Shown: piece by piece, positions 8,441-16,527 of the stretch | Numbering within the stretch: the first letter of the stretch is position 1 | Layout of the letters: the number at the start of each line of letters is the position of its first letter | Origin: Deltaproteobacteria bacterium | GTDB lineage: Bacteria; Myxococcota_A; UBA796; SXON01 | Direction of reading: 5' to 3' | DNA length: 64,000 nucleotides | Assembly (NCBI GenBank): GCA_947490345.1 | Contig: CANLGL010000008.1 | Coordinates: forward strand, 1 to 64,000 | The notes under the pieces: model-generated | Seen by the model: only the letters and a program-made list of their open reading frames with translations | The model's database searches: none | Told to the model about the DNA's origin: nothing | Translations under genes and position numbers: made by a program

Positions 8441-10537
8441 GTGGCCGAATGCGAGGAAATTACCGGCTCTGGGTGCGGGCTGTTGGTGTCTCCGCCCGAT
8501 GTCTCGTGCGAGGACGGCGCGGGAGTCAGCGACACCAGCGATGACACCGGCTCCGTGCGCCTACACGGGAGCGGCTGTGGGGCCCGGGGCGAAGCCCCTC
8601 CGGAGTGCGCGGTCGCAGCGGGGCCGGGCTGGGCCTCCGTGCTGCTGCTGCTTTGGTTGTGGGCGCGCCGTGTAGCCTTGTGTTTCGTGGCCGGGGTTCT
8701 CCCCTTCTCGGCCCGCGCGGACGGTCTCAACGCCGAACAGCTCGCGCCAGGCGATGGTGGCCCCTCCCTGGCCATCTACGAGGCTGACCTCGGCGAGCGA
8801 GGTTCGCTCAACGCTGGATTCACCTGGAGCTTTGCGCGCCGGCCGGTGGTGGCGCGATTCAAGGAAGGAACCAACCGGGTGCTGCTGGACGGCGTGGGCA
8901 GCGGGACGCTCGGTGTCTCCGCCCGCGTCTTGGAGGGACCGCGGATCGGCATGGCCCTGCGGTACATGCAGTGGAGCTTTGTCGATCGCGTCGAGGGGGG
9001 CTTCGGGGACACGATGCTCTGGGCGACGGTTCCAGTGCTTGAGTCGCGCGGCACCGGGTTCTTTGCCGCAGTGACCGTCGATCTCGTGCTGCCGACGGGG
9101 CCTTCGGATGTTTACCTGGAGGACGAGGCGGGCGCGCTCGACGGGCTGGCGTCAGGGCGGTGGAGTCGCGACAGTTTTGCTGCGGACGTCCAGTTGGGAG
9201 TGCGGCTACAGCGTGACCAGGTCATCAACAACGTCGTCTGGGGCCCGCGGTATCGGTGGGCGGTGGCGTTGAGCGCGCGCCCATGGGGGTGGGGACTGGT
9301 CACGGCCGAAGCGTTTGGCAGCGGAGCGTTGGCCGCCGTACCCGACGCCGAGGCGGTGACCCCGATCGAGGCCAACGCCTACGCCGGCGTGTGTTTTTTT
9401 GGAGCGCTCTGCGTCCGTGGTGGGCTGGGTTCCGGGCTCACCTACGGAGTCGGCGCGCCGGACTTTCGCGCCACGGCGGCGGTCGACTGGCGTCGGCCAC
9501 CCCGGACCGACGCCGATGGGGACGGGATCATCGACCTGAAGGACCGCTGCATGTGGGTCCCCGAAGACATGGACCTCGTCGCGGACGAGGACGGCTGCCC
9601 GGAGGCAGACGGAGACGGCGACGGGTTCGAGGACGCGGACGACCGCTGCCCGCTGATCGCGGAGACCGTGAATCAACTCCGGGATGACGACGGGTGCCCC
9701 GATCGCATCGCCACGCTCACGCTGCTCGTCACCGGAGTCGCCGATCTCGATGCCGAAACGGCCCTGGTCGATGGGCTGACGCCCACGGAGACCACCGTCT
9801 TCTTCGACGAGCCCACCGTGCTCAGGGTGGAGGACGGCTTTCATCGATACACGGTGGAGGCGGACGGGTACGCGGTCTGGCATGGCGCGGTCGATGTCTC
9901 TGGGCGGGACCCTTTGGCGCGTGTCGAGTTGGTCCCGATCCGCTACGGGAGGGTGCGCTTGCGCTTGGTGGACCCCGCCGCGGTCCCGCTGAGCGGGTTC
10001 GTACGGCGGCCCGACGCGGAAGGCGGGGCGGGCCCGGCCGAGGCGGTGCCCGCGGTTGGCATCGAGCTCAGGACGACCATCGGCCCGAGCTCCTGGGCGG
10101 TTCATGTTCCCGGCTACTCCGGCCGCAAGGTCGCCTTCGAGGTCCGCCGCGACGAGCTCCTGGAGGTGCTGCTGACGCTGGCCCCGGTCGATCTCCGGCT
10201 GGAAGGCGACCGCATCATCACGACGCGGGAGATCGCGTTCGATCTGGACCGGGCGGTCCTCCGCGCCGACGGCCAGCCGGTGCTCGAAGACATCGCCTCG
10301 CTTCTGGCCGCGCGCCCCGACATCGAGTTGCTCCGCATCGAGGGTCACGCTGACGAGTCGGGCACCAGTCGGCACAACCTCGACCTGAGCCGAGATCGGG
10401 CAGAGGCCGTACGTGACGCGCTGGTGGCTCGGGGTGTGGTCGCGACGCGGCTTGAGGCCATCGGGAGCGGCGAGGCGCGCCAACGGGACGACACCCGCAC
10501 CGTCGGCTTCACCGTGCTGGTCTGGTCCGACCAGTAA
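8441..10537 (+). CDS. OmpA-like outer-membrane protein with calcium-binding TSP3 repeats
   Basis: The C-terminal about 110 residues are an OmpA/MotB peptidoglycan-binding domain (IAFDLDRAVL, IEGHADESG, LSRDRAEAV). Before it are thrombospondin type 3-like calcium loops (DADGDGIIDLKDRC, DGDGDGFEDADDRC) and a 300-residue region likely to form a beta-barrel. It would tie the outer membrane to peptidoglycan. The start is ambiguous. The longest frame begins at GTG 8441, but its first 70 residues are Cys-rich and end in a hydrophobic, Arg-terminated stretch like a sorting tail. A normal signal peptide, M(L)WARRVALCFVAGVLPFSARA, would start at TTG 8657. Residues 1-72 may thus be the remnant of another protein. 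It follows the multicopper oxidase by 33 bp. Confidence 0.8.
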   Translation: MAECEEITGSGCGLLVSPPDVSCEDGAGVSDTSDDTGSVRLHGSGCGARGEAPPECAVAAGPGWASVLLLLWLWARRVALCFVAGVLPFSARADGLNAEQLAPGDGGPSLAIYEADLGERGSLNAGFTWSFARRPVVARFKEGTNRVLLDGVGSGTLGVSARVLEGPRIGMALRYMQWSFVDRVEGGFGDTMLWATVPVLESRGTGFFAAVTVDLVLPTGPSDVYLEDEAGALDGLASGRWSRDSFAADVQLGVRLQRDQVINNVVWGPRYRWAVALSARPWGWGLVTAEAFGSGALAAVPDAEAVTPIEANAYAGVCFFGALCVRGGLGSGLTYGVGAPDFRATAAVDWRRPPRTDADGDGIIDLKDRCMWVPEDMDLVADEDGCPEADGDGDGFEDADDRCPLIAETVNQLRDDDGCPDRIATLTLLVTGVADLDAETALVDGLTPTETTVFFDEPTVLRVEDGFHRYTVEADGYAVWHGAVDVSGRDPLARVELVPIRYGRVRLRLVDPAAVPLSGFVRRPDAEGGAGPAEAVPAVGIELRTTIGPSSWAVHVPGYSGRKVAFEVRRDELLEVLLTLAPVDLRLEGDRIITTREIAFDLDRAVLRADGQPVLEDIASLLAARPDIELLRIEGHADESGTSRHNLDLSRDRAEAVRDALVARGVVATRLEAIGSGEARQRDDTRTVGFTVLVWSDQ

Positions 10538-10543
10538 CGCAGG

Positions 10544-11398
10544 TCAGCGCGGGCCTTCCATCACGTAGGCCGCGACTTCCACGCAGAAATTCATCGGCCA
10601 ATGACCGAGGAAAGCCGGGAGAAAGCTGCGACAGCGCAGGCATATTACCGCCAGGAGCGCGCTCCCCACGAACGAAGAGAGCATCTCGATCTCGGGCTTT
10701 CCCCGGTGCAGTAGAAAGTAGCCGAGGCTGACGTACAGGATCGCGGCCCGGTTGCCGTGTGTTTTCGCGACGGCGAAGAGTCCCACGCCGTGCCAGAAGA
10801 ACTCTTCCCCGAACAGGCAGCCGCCCCGGAGGACTTGCACGCCGAGCAGTTGCACGAAGTCCGCGCGCGCGCCGACATCTTGCGGGTAGTACGCGCGCAA
10901 GCTGGGTAAAAGTGCCACGGCCAGAACGGAGGCGGGCACGATGAGCGCGGTGGCGACAGCCAGCTTCGGCGCCCACCAACGCCAATCGCCCAGGCCGACT
11001 CCGTAGTCATCGGCGCGCACATCGGAGGCGAGCCAGGCGCCCACGGCGACCACTGCGGCCAAGATCAACGGCGGCAAGAAGCGGGATGGATCGTCCTCAG
11101 CCCAGGTCTTCGGCTCGCCGGCCAACTTGGCCGCCCACCACGGGGCCGCGACCAGCGCTGTCACCATGATGGCGGCCGCCGTGAGCGCACCGCGCCGCCG
11201 TGTCGCGCCCCAAGCCGCGAGGAATGCCAGTGGGATGAACAGGTAGATACCGTCATAGGCGGCAACCAACATCCGCCCGGTGCGCGGCATCAGCTTCCAG
11301 TCGCAGAAGCAGCACCAGGCCATCATCGTGGCCGGGAGCGCGCCGGCGAGCAGGGTTCCAGCGTCGAACTCAGCGACAAACGCGCGCAGGCGGGACAT
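10544..11398 (-). CDS. CPBP-family (CAAX protease-like) membrane protein
   Basis: This is a polytopic membrane protein of 284 residues with about seven hydrophobic segments. The last third carries the three motifs of the CPBP/Abi (Rce1-like) family: GEEFFWH at motif 1, where the usual EExxxR arginine is replaced by His; FLLH at motif 2; and HWPMN at motif 3. Members are membrane-embedded glutamic-type peptidases or chaperone-like proteins; the missing Arg leaves activity uncertain. The start MSRLRAF at 11398 was preferred over an ATG 81 bp upstream, because that extension lies in a dispersed repeat and encodes a Gly/Pro-rich stretch. It is convergent with the OmpA gene, 6 bp from its stop. 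Confidence 0.7.
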   Translation of the reverse strand: MSRLRAFVAEFDAGTLLAGALPATMMAWCCFCDWKLMPRTGRMLVAAYDGIYLFIPLAFLAAWGATRRRGALTAAAIMVTALVAAPWWAAKLAGEPKTWAEDDPSRFLPPLILAAVVAVGAWLASDVRADDYGVGLGDWRWWAPKLAVATALIVPASVLAVALLPSLRAYYPQDVGARADFVQLLGVQVLRGGCLFGEEFFWHGVGLFAVAKTHGNRAAILYVSLGYFLLHRGKPEIEMLSSFVGSALLAVICLRCRSFLPAFLGHWPMNFCVEVAAYVMEGPR

Positions 11399-11423
11399 GC
11401 GCGCCCGCCTAACCCGAAATTGA

Positions 11424-11511
11424 GGGGGAAAGGGCTCGCCGCCCTCTCCCCCTACCGGGCCATTCCCTCCGGCCTCCAAGCTTCGCTTTCCGGCCTACGG
11501 CGCGCGCCGCG
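11424..11511. repeat. Dispersed 88-bp repeat, copy A, with strong hairpin
   Basis: The 88 bp match 21962-22049 at about 81 of 88 positions without gaps. The first 29 bp are identical and can fold into a hairpin: GGGGGAAAGGGC (11424-11435) pairs with GCCCTCTCCCCC (11441-11452), with one A-C mismatch around a five-base loop. There is no T-tract. It lies in the 254-bp gap between two divergently transcribed genes, the CPBP and HMG-CoA lyase genes. It resembles a REP-like intergenic element. The rest of the gap (11512-11652) holds another short CT-rich match and nothing recognisable. Confidence 0.75.
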
Positions 11512-11652
11512 TTCGTAACGCGTCGCGACGTGGCCCTCTCCCCCTCACCGCAGTCACCGATGGCGCGCAAGCGTTTCATGGGCCCGGGAGGCGACGCACG
11601 CGCCATGGGTGACTACCCTGCGGATCGCCATCGAGCCGTGTTAGGATAGCGC

Positions 11653-12576
11653 ATGGCTGCGATTTCGCTGTACGAGGTGTCGCCCCGCGACGGTCTGCAG
11701 AACGAAGCGGGCGTGGTCTCCACCGAGGCCAAGGCCCAGCTCATCGCGCAGCTCGTCGGGGCCGGAGTCACCGATATCGAGGTCACCAGCTTCGTTCGGC
11801 CGGGCTGGATTCCGCAGCTTTCGGACGCGGTCGAGCTGGTCCGGGTCCTGCCGCGTGTCGATGGCGTGCGGTATTGGGGGCTCGTGCCGAATCAGGTCGG
11901 CCTGGAACGGGCGCTTGAAGGGGGGATCCGGCATGTGGCCACCTTCCTCAGCGCCAGTGAAACGCACAACAAGAAGAACGTGAATCGGACGGTGCGGGAG
12001 AGCCTTGCCGGCATCGAAGAGGTCATAGCCGTGGCCCGAGACGAGGGCGTTTCCGTTCGTGGGTACATCTCCACGGTTTTCGGCTGCCCCTACGAGGGGC
12101 GCGTGCCTTTCGAGCAGACCCTGCGCATTGTCGAGCGCTGTCTGGCCGCCGGCGCCGGGACGATCGCGCTTGGTGACACCACCGGAATGGGGGATCCTCG
12201 CCTGGTCCGAGAGGTCCTGACGCGCCTGTTTGCTGCTGGAGTTTCGCCCGACCAGGTGGCGCTGCACCTGCACGACACCCGGGGCACGGCGCTGGCCAAC
12301 GCCTTGGCGGGCTGGGAAATGGGGGTCCGGCAGTTCGACGGGTCCGTTGGTGGCATGGGGGGCTGCCCCTACGCGCCGGGCGCCAGCGGGAACGCGGCAT
12401 CGGAGGACCTGGTCCACACCTTCCACGCCATGGGCGTGGACACCGGCGTCGACCTTGACCGGCTGGCCGCCGCGGGCTGTTTTGCCGAGTCGCTCGTTGG
12501 CCACGAGCTGCCGGGTCGCTACCACCTGTACTGGAAGGGCGCGCGTAGCCGCTCGGCGTCGGCGCGCACCGCCTGA
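11653..12576 (+). CDS. mvaB: Hydroxymethylglutaryl-CoA lyase
   Basis: HMG-CoA lyase cleaves 3-hydroxy-3-methylglutaryl-CoA to acetyl-CoA and acetoacetate, the last step of leucine catabolism, in the cytoplasm. The family signatures are complete. SPRDGLQNE near residue 9 carries the catalytic Arg and Asp. HLHDTRG near 212 holds the metal-binding His pair. GGMGGCPYAPGASGN near 237 contains the glycine-rich catalytic-cysteine loop. The 307-residue length is typical. The ATG is preceded by an AGGA-like site 5 bp upstream. No other leucine or mevalonate gene is nearby; the FHA gene follows after 4 bp, so the two are probably co-transcribed although functionally unrelated. It can be confused with isopropylmalate/homocitrate synthases, but the active-site loop is diagnostic. 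Confidence 0.93.
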   Translation: MAAISLYEVSPRDGLQNEAGVVSTEAKAQLIAQLVGAGVTDIEVTSFVRPGWIPQLSDAVELVRVLPRVDGVRYWGLVPNQVGLERALEGGIRHVATFLSASETHNKKNVNRTVRESLAGIEEVIAVARDEGVSVRGYISTVFGCPYEGRVPFEQTLRIVERCLAAGAGTIALGDTTGMGDPRLVREVLTRLFAAGVSPDQVALHLHDTRGTALANALAGWEMGVRQFDGSVGGMGGCPYAPGASGNAASEDLVHTFHAMGVDTGVDLDRLAAAGCFAESLVGHELPGRYHLYWKGARSRSASARTA

Positions 12577-12580
12577 CCGG

Positions 12581-13339
12581 ATGTCTCGCAGCTTCCTCAA
12601 GATCATCGCGGGTTCACGGCAAGGATTGAACGTTCCGCTTCCGGTGGTCGAGCCCCTCACCATCGGCCGCAAGTACGGCGAGTTGCTGCTTGACGACCCG
12701 CTCACCTCCGGTCGTCACTGCCAAGTGCAGGCACGAGGTTCCGATTGGGTTTTGACCGATCTGGGCAGCACCAACGGGACGATGGTCGACGGGCGGCTGG
12801 TCCACGAGGCGGTCCTCAAAGCGGGCAGCGAGATTCAGCTCGGCGGCACCCGGCTGGTGCTCTTCGTCGGTGCGGAGGACGAGGTTCCTGCGCCTGAGGA
12901 CAAAGCTGGGGCAGGCGAGACCAGCGCCAACCAGCCCGATCTTGCGTGGCTGCTCGACGAGGAGCTCATCGAGCTCGCAGGCGGCGGCGAACGGACGCGC
13001 TCGCCGGCCGATGTGATCGGTCAAGAGCTTCGCCTGCCGCCCGGCCTCAACGCGCTGGTAGAGGTGGTGGCGGGACAGGACACGGGCAAGATATTCCGGT
13101 TTACCAGGGGAAATATCAACATCGGCCGCCGCAGTGGCGAGGTGCCGCTGTCGGATGGCGAGGTCAGCCGTCGCCACAGCGTCATCGAGGTTTTCGGTCG
13201 CGACATGATCTTTCTGCGCGACCTGGGCAGCACCAACGGCACCTACCACAACGGGCGTCGGGCCATCGTTGCCCGGCTTCGTTCGGGGGACACCGTGGGA
13301 ATCGGCAAGACGGTGTTGAAGCTCCAGGTCACGCGTTAG
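12581..13339 (+). CDS. Double FHA-domain protein
   Basis: This 252-residue cytoplasmic protein is made of two forkhead-associated domains. The first (about residues 20-95) has IGRKYGE, SGRHC and LGSTNGTMVDG; the second (about 160-250) has IGRRSGE, SRRHS and LGSTNGTYHNG. Both keep the Arg, Ser and Asn residues that bind phosphothreonine. An acidic linker with a WLLDEELIEL segment joins them. FHA proteins recruit partners phosphorylated by Ser/Thr kinases, which are abundant in myxobacteria-like genomes; a kinase gene lies at the right edge of this window, but a link is not shown. The frame is open upstream; the ATG at 12581, 4 bp after the HMG-CoA lyase stop, begins the conserved region. Confidence 0.88.
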   Translation: MSRSFLKIIAGSRQGLNVPLPVVEPLTIGRKYGELLLDDPLTSGRHCQVQARGSDWVLTDLGSTNGTMVDGRLVHEAVLKAGSEIQLGGTRLVLFVGAEDEVPAPEDKAGAGETSANQPDLAWLLDEELIELAGGGERTRSPADVIGQELRLPPGLNALVEVVAGQDTGKIFRFTRGNINIGRRSGEVPLSDGEVSRRHSVIEVFGRDMIFLRDLGSTNGTYHNGRRAIVARLRSGDTVGIGKTVLKLQVTR

Positions 13340-13363
13340 GCCCCGCCCCCGTCGGGAGAACAC

Positions 13364-14623
13364 GTGCAGTTCAGTGAATTCGGCCTCGATGCCCGACTGC
13401 TTCGCGCGGTCGAGGAGCTCAGCTACACCACGCCGACGCCGATCCAGGCCGAGGCAATCCCTGCAGCATTATCCGGTCGCGACGTCATCGCGGCCGCGAT
13501 GACCGGTAGTGGCAAGACGGCGGCCTTCCTGTTGCCGGTACTGCACCGCATCCTCCAGGCGCCCAAGCTCGGCACGCGGCTCTTGGTGCTGACTCCGACG
13601 CGCGAGTTGTGCGTGCAGATCCACGAGGCGTGCACGGCGTTGGGCAGGCACGCGGGCATCTCCTGCGCACCGATCTACGGGGGCGTGGGCATGGGCCCCC
13701 AGGAGACGGCAATCCAACGTGGCGTGACGGTATTGGTCGCGACGCCCGGTCGCCTGTTGGACCACCTGTCGCGTCCGTACGGCCACCCTGATCGGATCGA
13801 CTTCCTGGTGGTCGACGAGGCCGATCGGATGCTCGACATGGGTTTTCTGCCCGATGTGCGGAAGGTGCTCGCGCGGCTCCCGAAAAAGCGCCAGACCCTG
13901 TTCTTTTCCGCCACCCTCCCTCCGGAGGTGCGCGGGCTGAGCAAGGAGATCCTGACCGACGCGGTTGCCATCAACGTAGAGCGCAAGGCGCTCCCCGCGA
14001 CGGGCGTTTCGCAGGCGGCATTTGCCGTGCACGGTGGGGCGAAGAACGCGCTGTTGGTCGCACTGCTCAATAGCAACGACGTCGGTAGCGTCATCGTGTT
14101 CACGCGCACCAAGGCGCGGTGCAATCGGCTGGCTGACTTTCTGGAAGCGCAGGGAATTCCGAACGTCCGCATCCACGGCAATCGAACGCAGGGGCAACGA
14201 TCGTCGGCGATGGCAGACTTCAAGGCTGCGAAGGTGCGGGTGCTGTGCGCCACCGACGTTGTCGCGCGTGGTATCGACATCTCGGCTCTGGATCACGTCG
14301 TGAACTACGATGTTCCCCATGTTCCAGGCGACTATATCCACCGTGTCGGCCGCACAGCCCGGGCGGAGGCGGTGGGTGAAGCGCTCACCTTCGTTTCGCC
14401 CGAGGAAGAGGCGGAGCTGCGGGCGATCGAAAAGGCCATCGGCAGAAAGATCGAACGCCGGCCGCTCCCGGCGTTCGACTTCACGCCAAAGCCCAAGCGC
14501 CCGGCAGAGCCGCGCAAGGTGGATGAGCGCGCCCTGGCCCAGCAGCGTGCTGCGCGCGCGGGGAAGAAGGGCTCGCCCGAGGTGACGACCTGGGGGCGCT
14601 CGGATGGCGGCCGTCACCGCTGA
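13364..14623 (+). CDS. rhlE: DEAD-box ATP-dependent RNA helicase, RhlE type
   Basis: A GTG start is preceded by a good ribosome-binding site (GGGAG, 13353-13357). All helicase motifs are present: the TPIQAEAIP Q motif, AMTGSGKT (Walker A, near residue 45), PTRELCVQ, TPGRLLD, VVDEADRMLDMG (DEAD box near 151), SATLPP, VFTRTK, ARGIDI and HRVGRTAR. The short basic C-terminal tail and the 419-residue length fit RhlE-like helicases, which unwind short RNA duplexes in ribosome assembly and RNA decay. The closely related DeaD, SrmB and RhlB differ mainly in their C-termini, so the subfamily is moderately certain. The stop lies 20 bp inside the next gene, which suggests co-expression. Confidence 0.9.
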   Translation: MQFSEFGLDARLLRAVEELSYTTPTPIQAEAIPAALSGRDVIAAAMTGSGKTAAFLLPVLHRILQAPKLGTRLLVLTPTRELCVQIHEACTALGRHAGISCAPIYGGVGMGPQETAIQRGVTVLVATPGRLLDHLSRPYGHPDRIDFLVVDEADRMLDMGFLPDVRKVLARLPKKRQTLFFSATLPPEVRGLSKEILTDAVAINVERKALPATGVSQAAFAVHGGAKNALLVALLNSNDVGSVIVFTRTKARCNRLADFLEAQGIPNVRIHGNRTQGQRSSAMADFKAAKVRVLCATDVVARGIDISALDHVVNYDVPHVPGDYIHRVGRTARAEAVGEALTFVSPEEEAELRAIEKAIGRKIERRPLPAFDFTPKPKRPAEPRKVDERALAQQRAARAGKKGSPEVTTWGRSDGGRHR

Positions 14624-16466
14624 GTCTTGGACCGCCGGAAGGGGGGCCCGAGCTCTCCCCTTTCTGTCGCTTTTGGCGTGCGCGCGACTCGAGGTACAGA
14701 GTCCGCCGGATGGGTCCGTGGTGCGCGTGCCTTGGGTGCCCCTGGTTGTTCACGCGCCCGCGCGCTTCGCCGGCGGCACTGCGACGGTTCTGCTCGACGG
14801 GGAGTCCTTCCCGGACCCGCTGCTGTTGATGCGCCTGGGCAAGGAAACCGGGGCGCACATCCTCGCTGAGCTCGACGCCACTGTGCTCACAGAGGGTGAA
14901 CATGAAATCGAGGTGACCTGGACCGCTCCCGACGGGGAACGCGGGACCGTCGACACCTCGTTCACGGTCGAGCGCCCGCCGGCCCGCGTCGAGTTCAGCG
15001 TGGTCGACGAACTTGGTCGCCCGGCATCCGCGAGGGTCCTGGTCCGTGATGCCTGGGGCCCGGTTTCGCTCGTGGGGCCCCTCCCCACGGTCGCCGAACC
15101 CCACGATCGGCTGGCGACCTGGTCATCGGTTTTCGTGACCGAGGGCATCGGTCGCCTCGACCTCGAGCCGGGAACCTACACCTTTGTGGCGGTCCGGGGC
15201 CTCCGCGACAGCGTGGATGTGCAGACGGTGGAGGTTTCGCGTGACATCGCGGTCACGATGGTCGTGTCACGCGTGATCGCGACGCCGGGCGATGTTCTGG
15301 CGGACCTCCATGTGCACACCGGCCGGAGCGGGGACAGTTTTCTGCCGGACGGACCCAGGCTCCGCTCGCTCCTGGCCGCGGGGATCGATGTGGCCGTGGT
15401 CACCGACCACAACGAGGCGACCGAGTTGCTGCCTCGCCTGACCCACGTCGTTTCGAGCGGCGGGCCGGCGCTCATCACCGGAAGCGAGGTCAGCATCAAG
15501 TCCGACGGTGAATCCCTCGGGCACTTCAACAGCTTCCCCCTGGACCCGGCGCTGATTCCCGCGCCGATTGACTCTGACGACGTTCCCACTCATCTCGACG
15601 CTTTCGCCGGCCTGCCCGGCGCTCCGATCTCTCAGTTGAACCATCCGCGGGGAATTCAGTTCGCGGTGGGCGAGGAGATCAACGTCGACGCCCATGCTCT
15701 TTTCAGCCACTTCGAGTTCGACCCTGCGGTCCCCTTGACCGATCCAAACAACGCCTGGCTCGTCACCCCCGGTGCGGAAAGCGGCACCCGAGGATTGGAC
15801 TTCGACGCGCTAGAGATTGCCAACCGGTTTTCCAGGACCGGCTACCTCGCGGTTCGTGCCGACTGGTTTGCGCTGATGAATCAGGGGTTTTTCCTCACCG
15901 GCACCGGGAACAGCGACTCCCACGCGTTGGAAGTGGAGCGCGCCGGATTCCCAGACAATCTGGTCCGGATGCCCCCTCCGGCGCCCGGTGAGTCGCTCGA
16001 TGCCGACGCGTTCGTGGCGGCGATTCGCGCGGGCCACGTCACCGTCTCGACGGGGCCGGTGCTCGACCTTGAGGTCGTAGCCGCTGACGGCCGTGCGGGC
16101 GGCCCGGGTGATCTTGTCGGCGGCGACAGGCTCATTGCGCGCATCCACGTCCGCGCCGCTGCCTGGGTGCCGTGCCCGGCGGTCCGCCTCGTCGTCAACG
16201 GCGAGCTGCTGTTCGAGACCCTTCTGCCGCGCAGGGACGACGTCATCCTTGATCACATCGTAGAGCTGCCGCTGTCATTGAAGGGCGACGCCTGGGTCCT
16301 CGCGGAAGCGGGCACGCCCATCGGGGTGATGCAGTCGGACGTGCAGGTGGACTGGCCCGCGCCGTGGGCGTGGATTCTCCCCGAATACGAGCCGCTCGCG
16401 TTCACCAATCCAGTGCGCGTCGATGTCGATGGCGACGGTGCTTTTTCCGCGCCGGGCCTTCCCTGA
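14604..16466 (+). CDS. PHP-domain metal-dependent hydrolase lipoprotein
   Basis: The 620-residue product starts within the helicase gene. It has an N-terminal hydrophobic stretch ending in a lipobox (LSLLAC near residue 26). Two beta-sandwich-like regions (about residues 35-230) precede a PHP metallohydrolase domain with DLHVHTGRSGDS near 236, VVTDHNEAT near 265 and a terminal GNSDSHA motif near 437; these His and Asp residues bind metal. A further beta domain closes the protein. Such CehA/McbA-like extracytoplasmic PHP proteins hydrolyse phospho- or carbamate esters, but the substrate here cannot be told. Overlap with the RNA helicase gene implies coupling without an obvious functional link. 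A later start is unlikely because the signal would be lost. Confidence 0.8.
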   Translation: MAAVTAESWTAGRGARALPFLSLLACARLEVQSPPDGSVVRVPWVPLVVHAPARFAGGTATVLLDGESFPDPLLLMRLGKETGAHILAELDATVLTEGEHEIEVTWTAPDGERGTVDTSFTVERPPARVEFSVVDELGRPASARVLVRDAWGPVSLVGPLPTVAEPHDRLATWSSVFVTEGIGRLDLEPGTYTFVAVRGLRDSVDVQTVEVSRDIAVTMVVSRVIATPGDVLADLHVHTGRSGDSFLPDGPRLRSLLAAGIDVAVVTDHNEATELLPRLTHVVSSGGPALITGSEVSIKSDGESLGHFNSFPLDPALIPAPIDSDDVPTHLDAFAGLPGAPISQLNHPRGIQFAVGEEINVDAHALFSHFEFDPAVPLTDPNNAWLVTPGAESGTRGLDFDALEIANRFSRTGYLAVRADWFALMNQGFFLTGTGNSDSHALEVERAGFPDNLVRMPPPAPGESLDADAFVAAIRAGHVTVSTGPVLDLEVVAADGRAGGPGDLVGGDRLIARIHVRAAAWVPCPAVRLVVNGELLFETLLPRRDDVILDHIVELPLSLKGDAWVLAEAGTPIGVMQSDVQVDWPAPWAWILPEYEPLAFTNPVRVDVDGDGAFSAPGLP

Positions 16467-16516
16467 GCGCCCACCTTCGGGCCCCCGGGAGGGGGCAGCG
16501 AGCGGGGTGAGGGCGC
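16467..16516. terminator. Candidate bidirectional terminator
   Basis: Between the convergent PHP and tadB genes, an outer stem GCGCCC/GGGCGC (16467-16472 with 16511-16516, extended by ACC/GGT across a 2-nt bulge) encloses an inner stem GCCCCC/GGGGGC (16481-16496, loop GGGA). No U-tract follows on either strand, so intrinsic termination is uncertain. Confidence 0.35.
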
Positions 16517-16527
16517 GGGCCCCTGCT

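Noticed and set aside
11399-11652. Search for a tRNA or small RNA in the longest gap
   Set aside because: No cloverleaf or T-loop sequence was found; the gap contains the dispersed repeat and CT-rich sequence.
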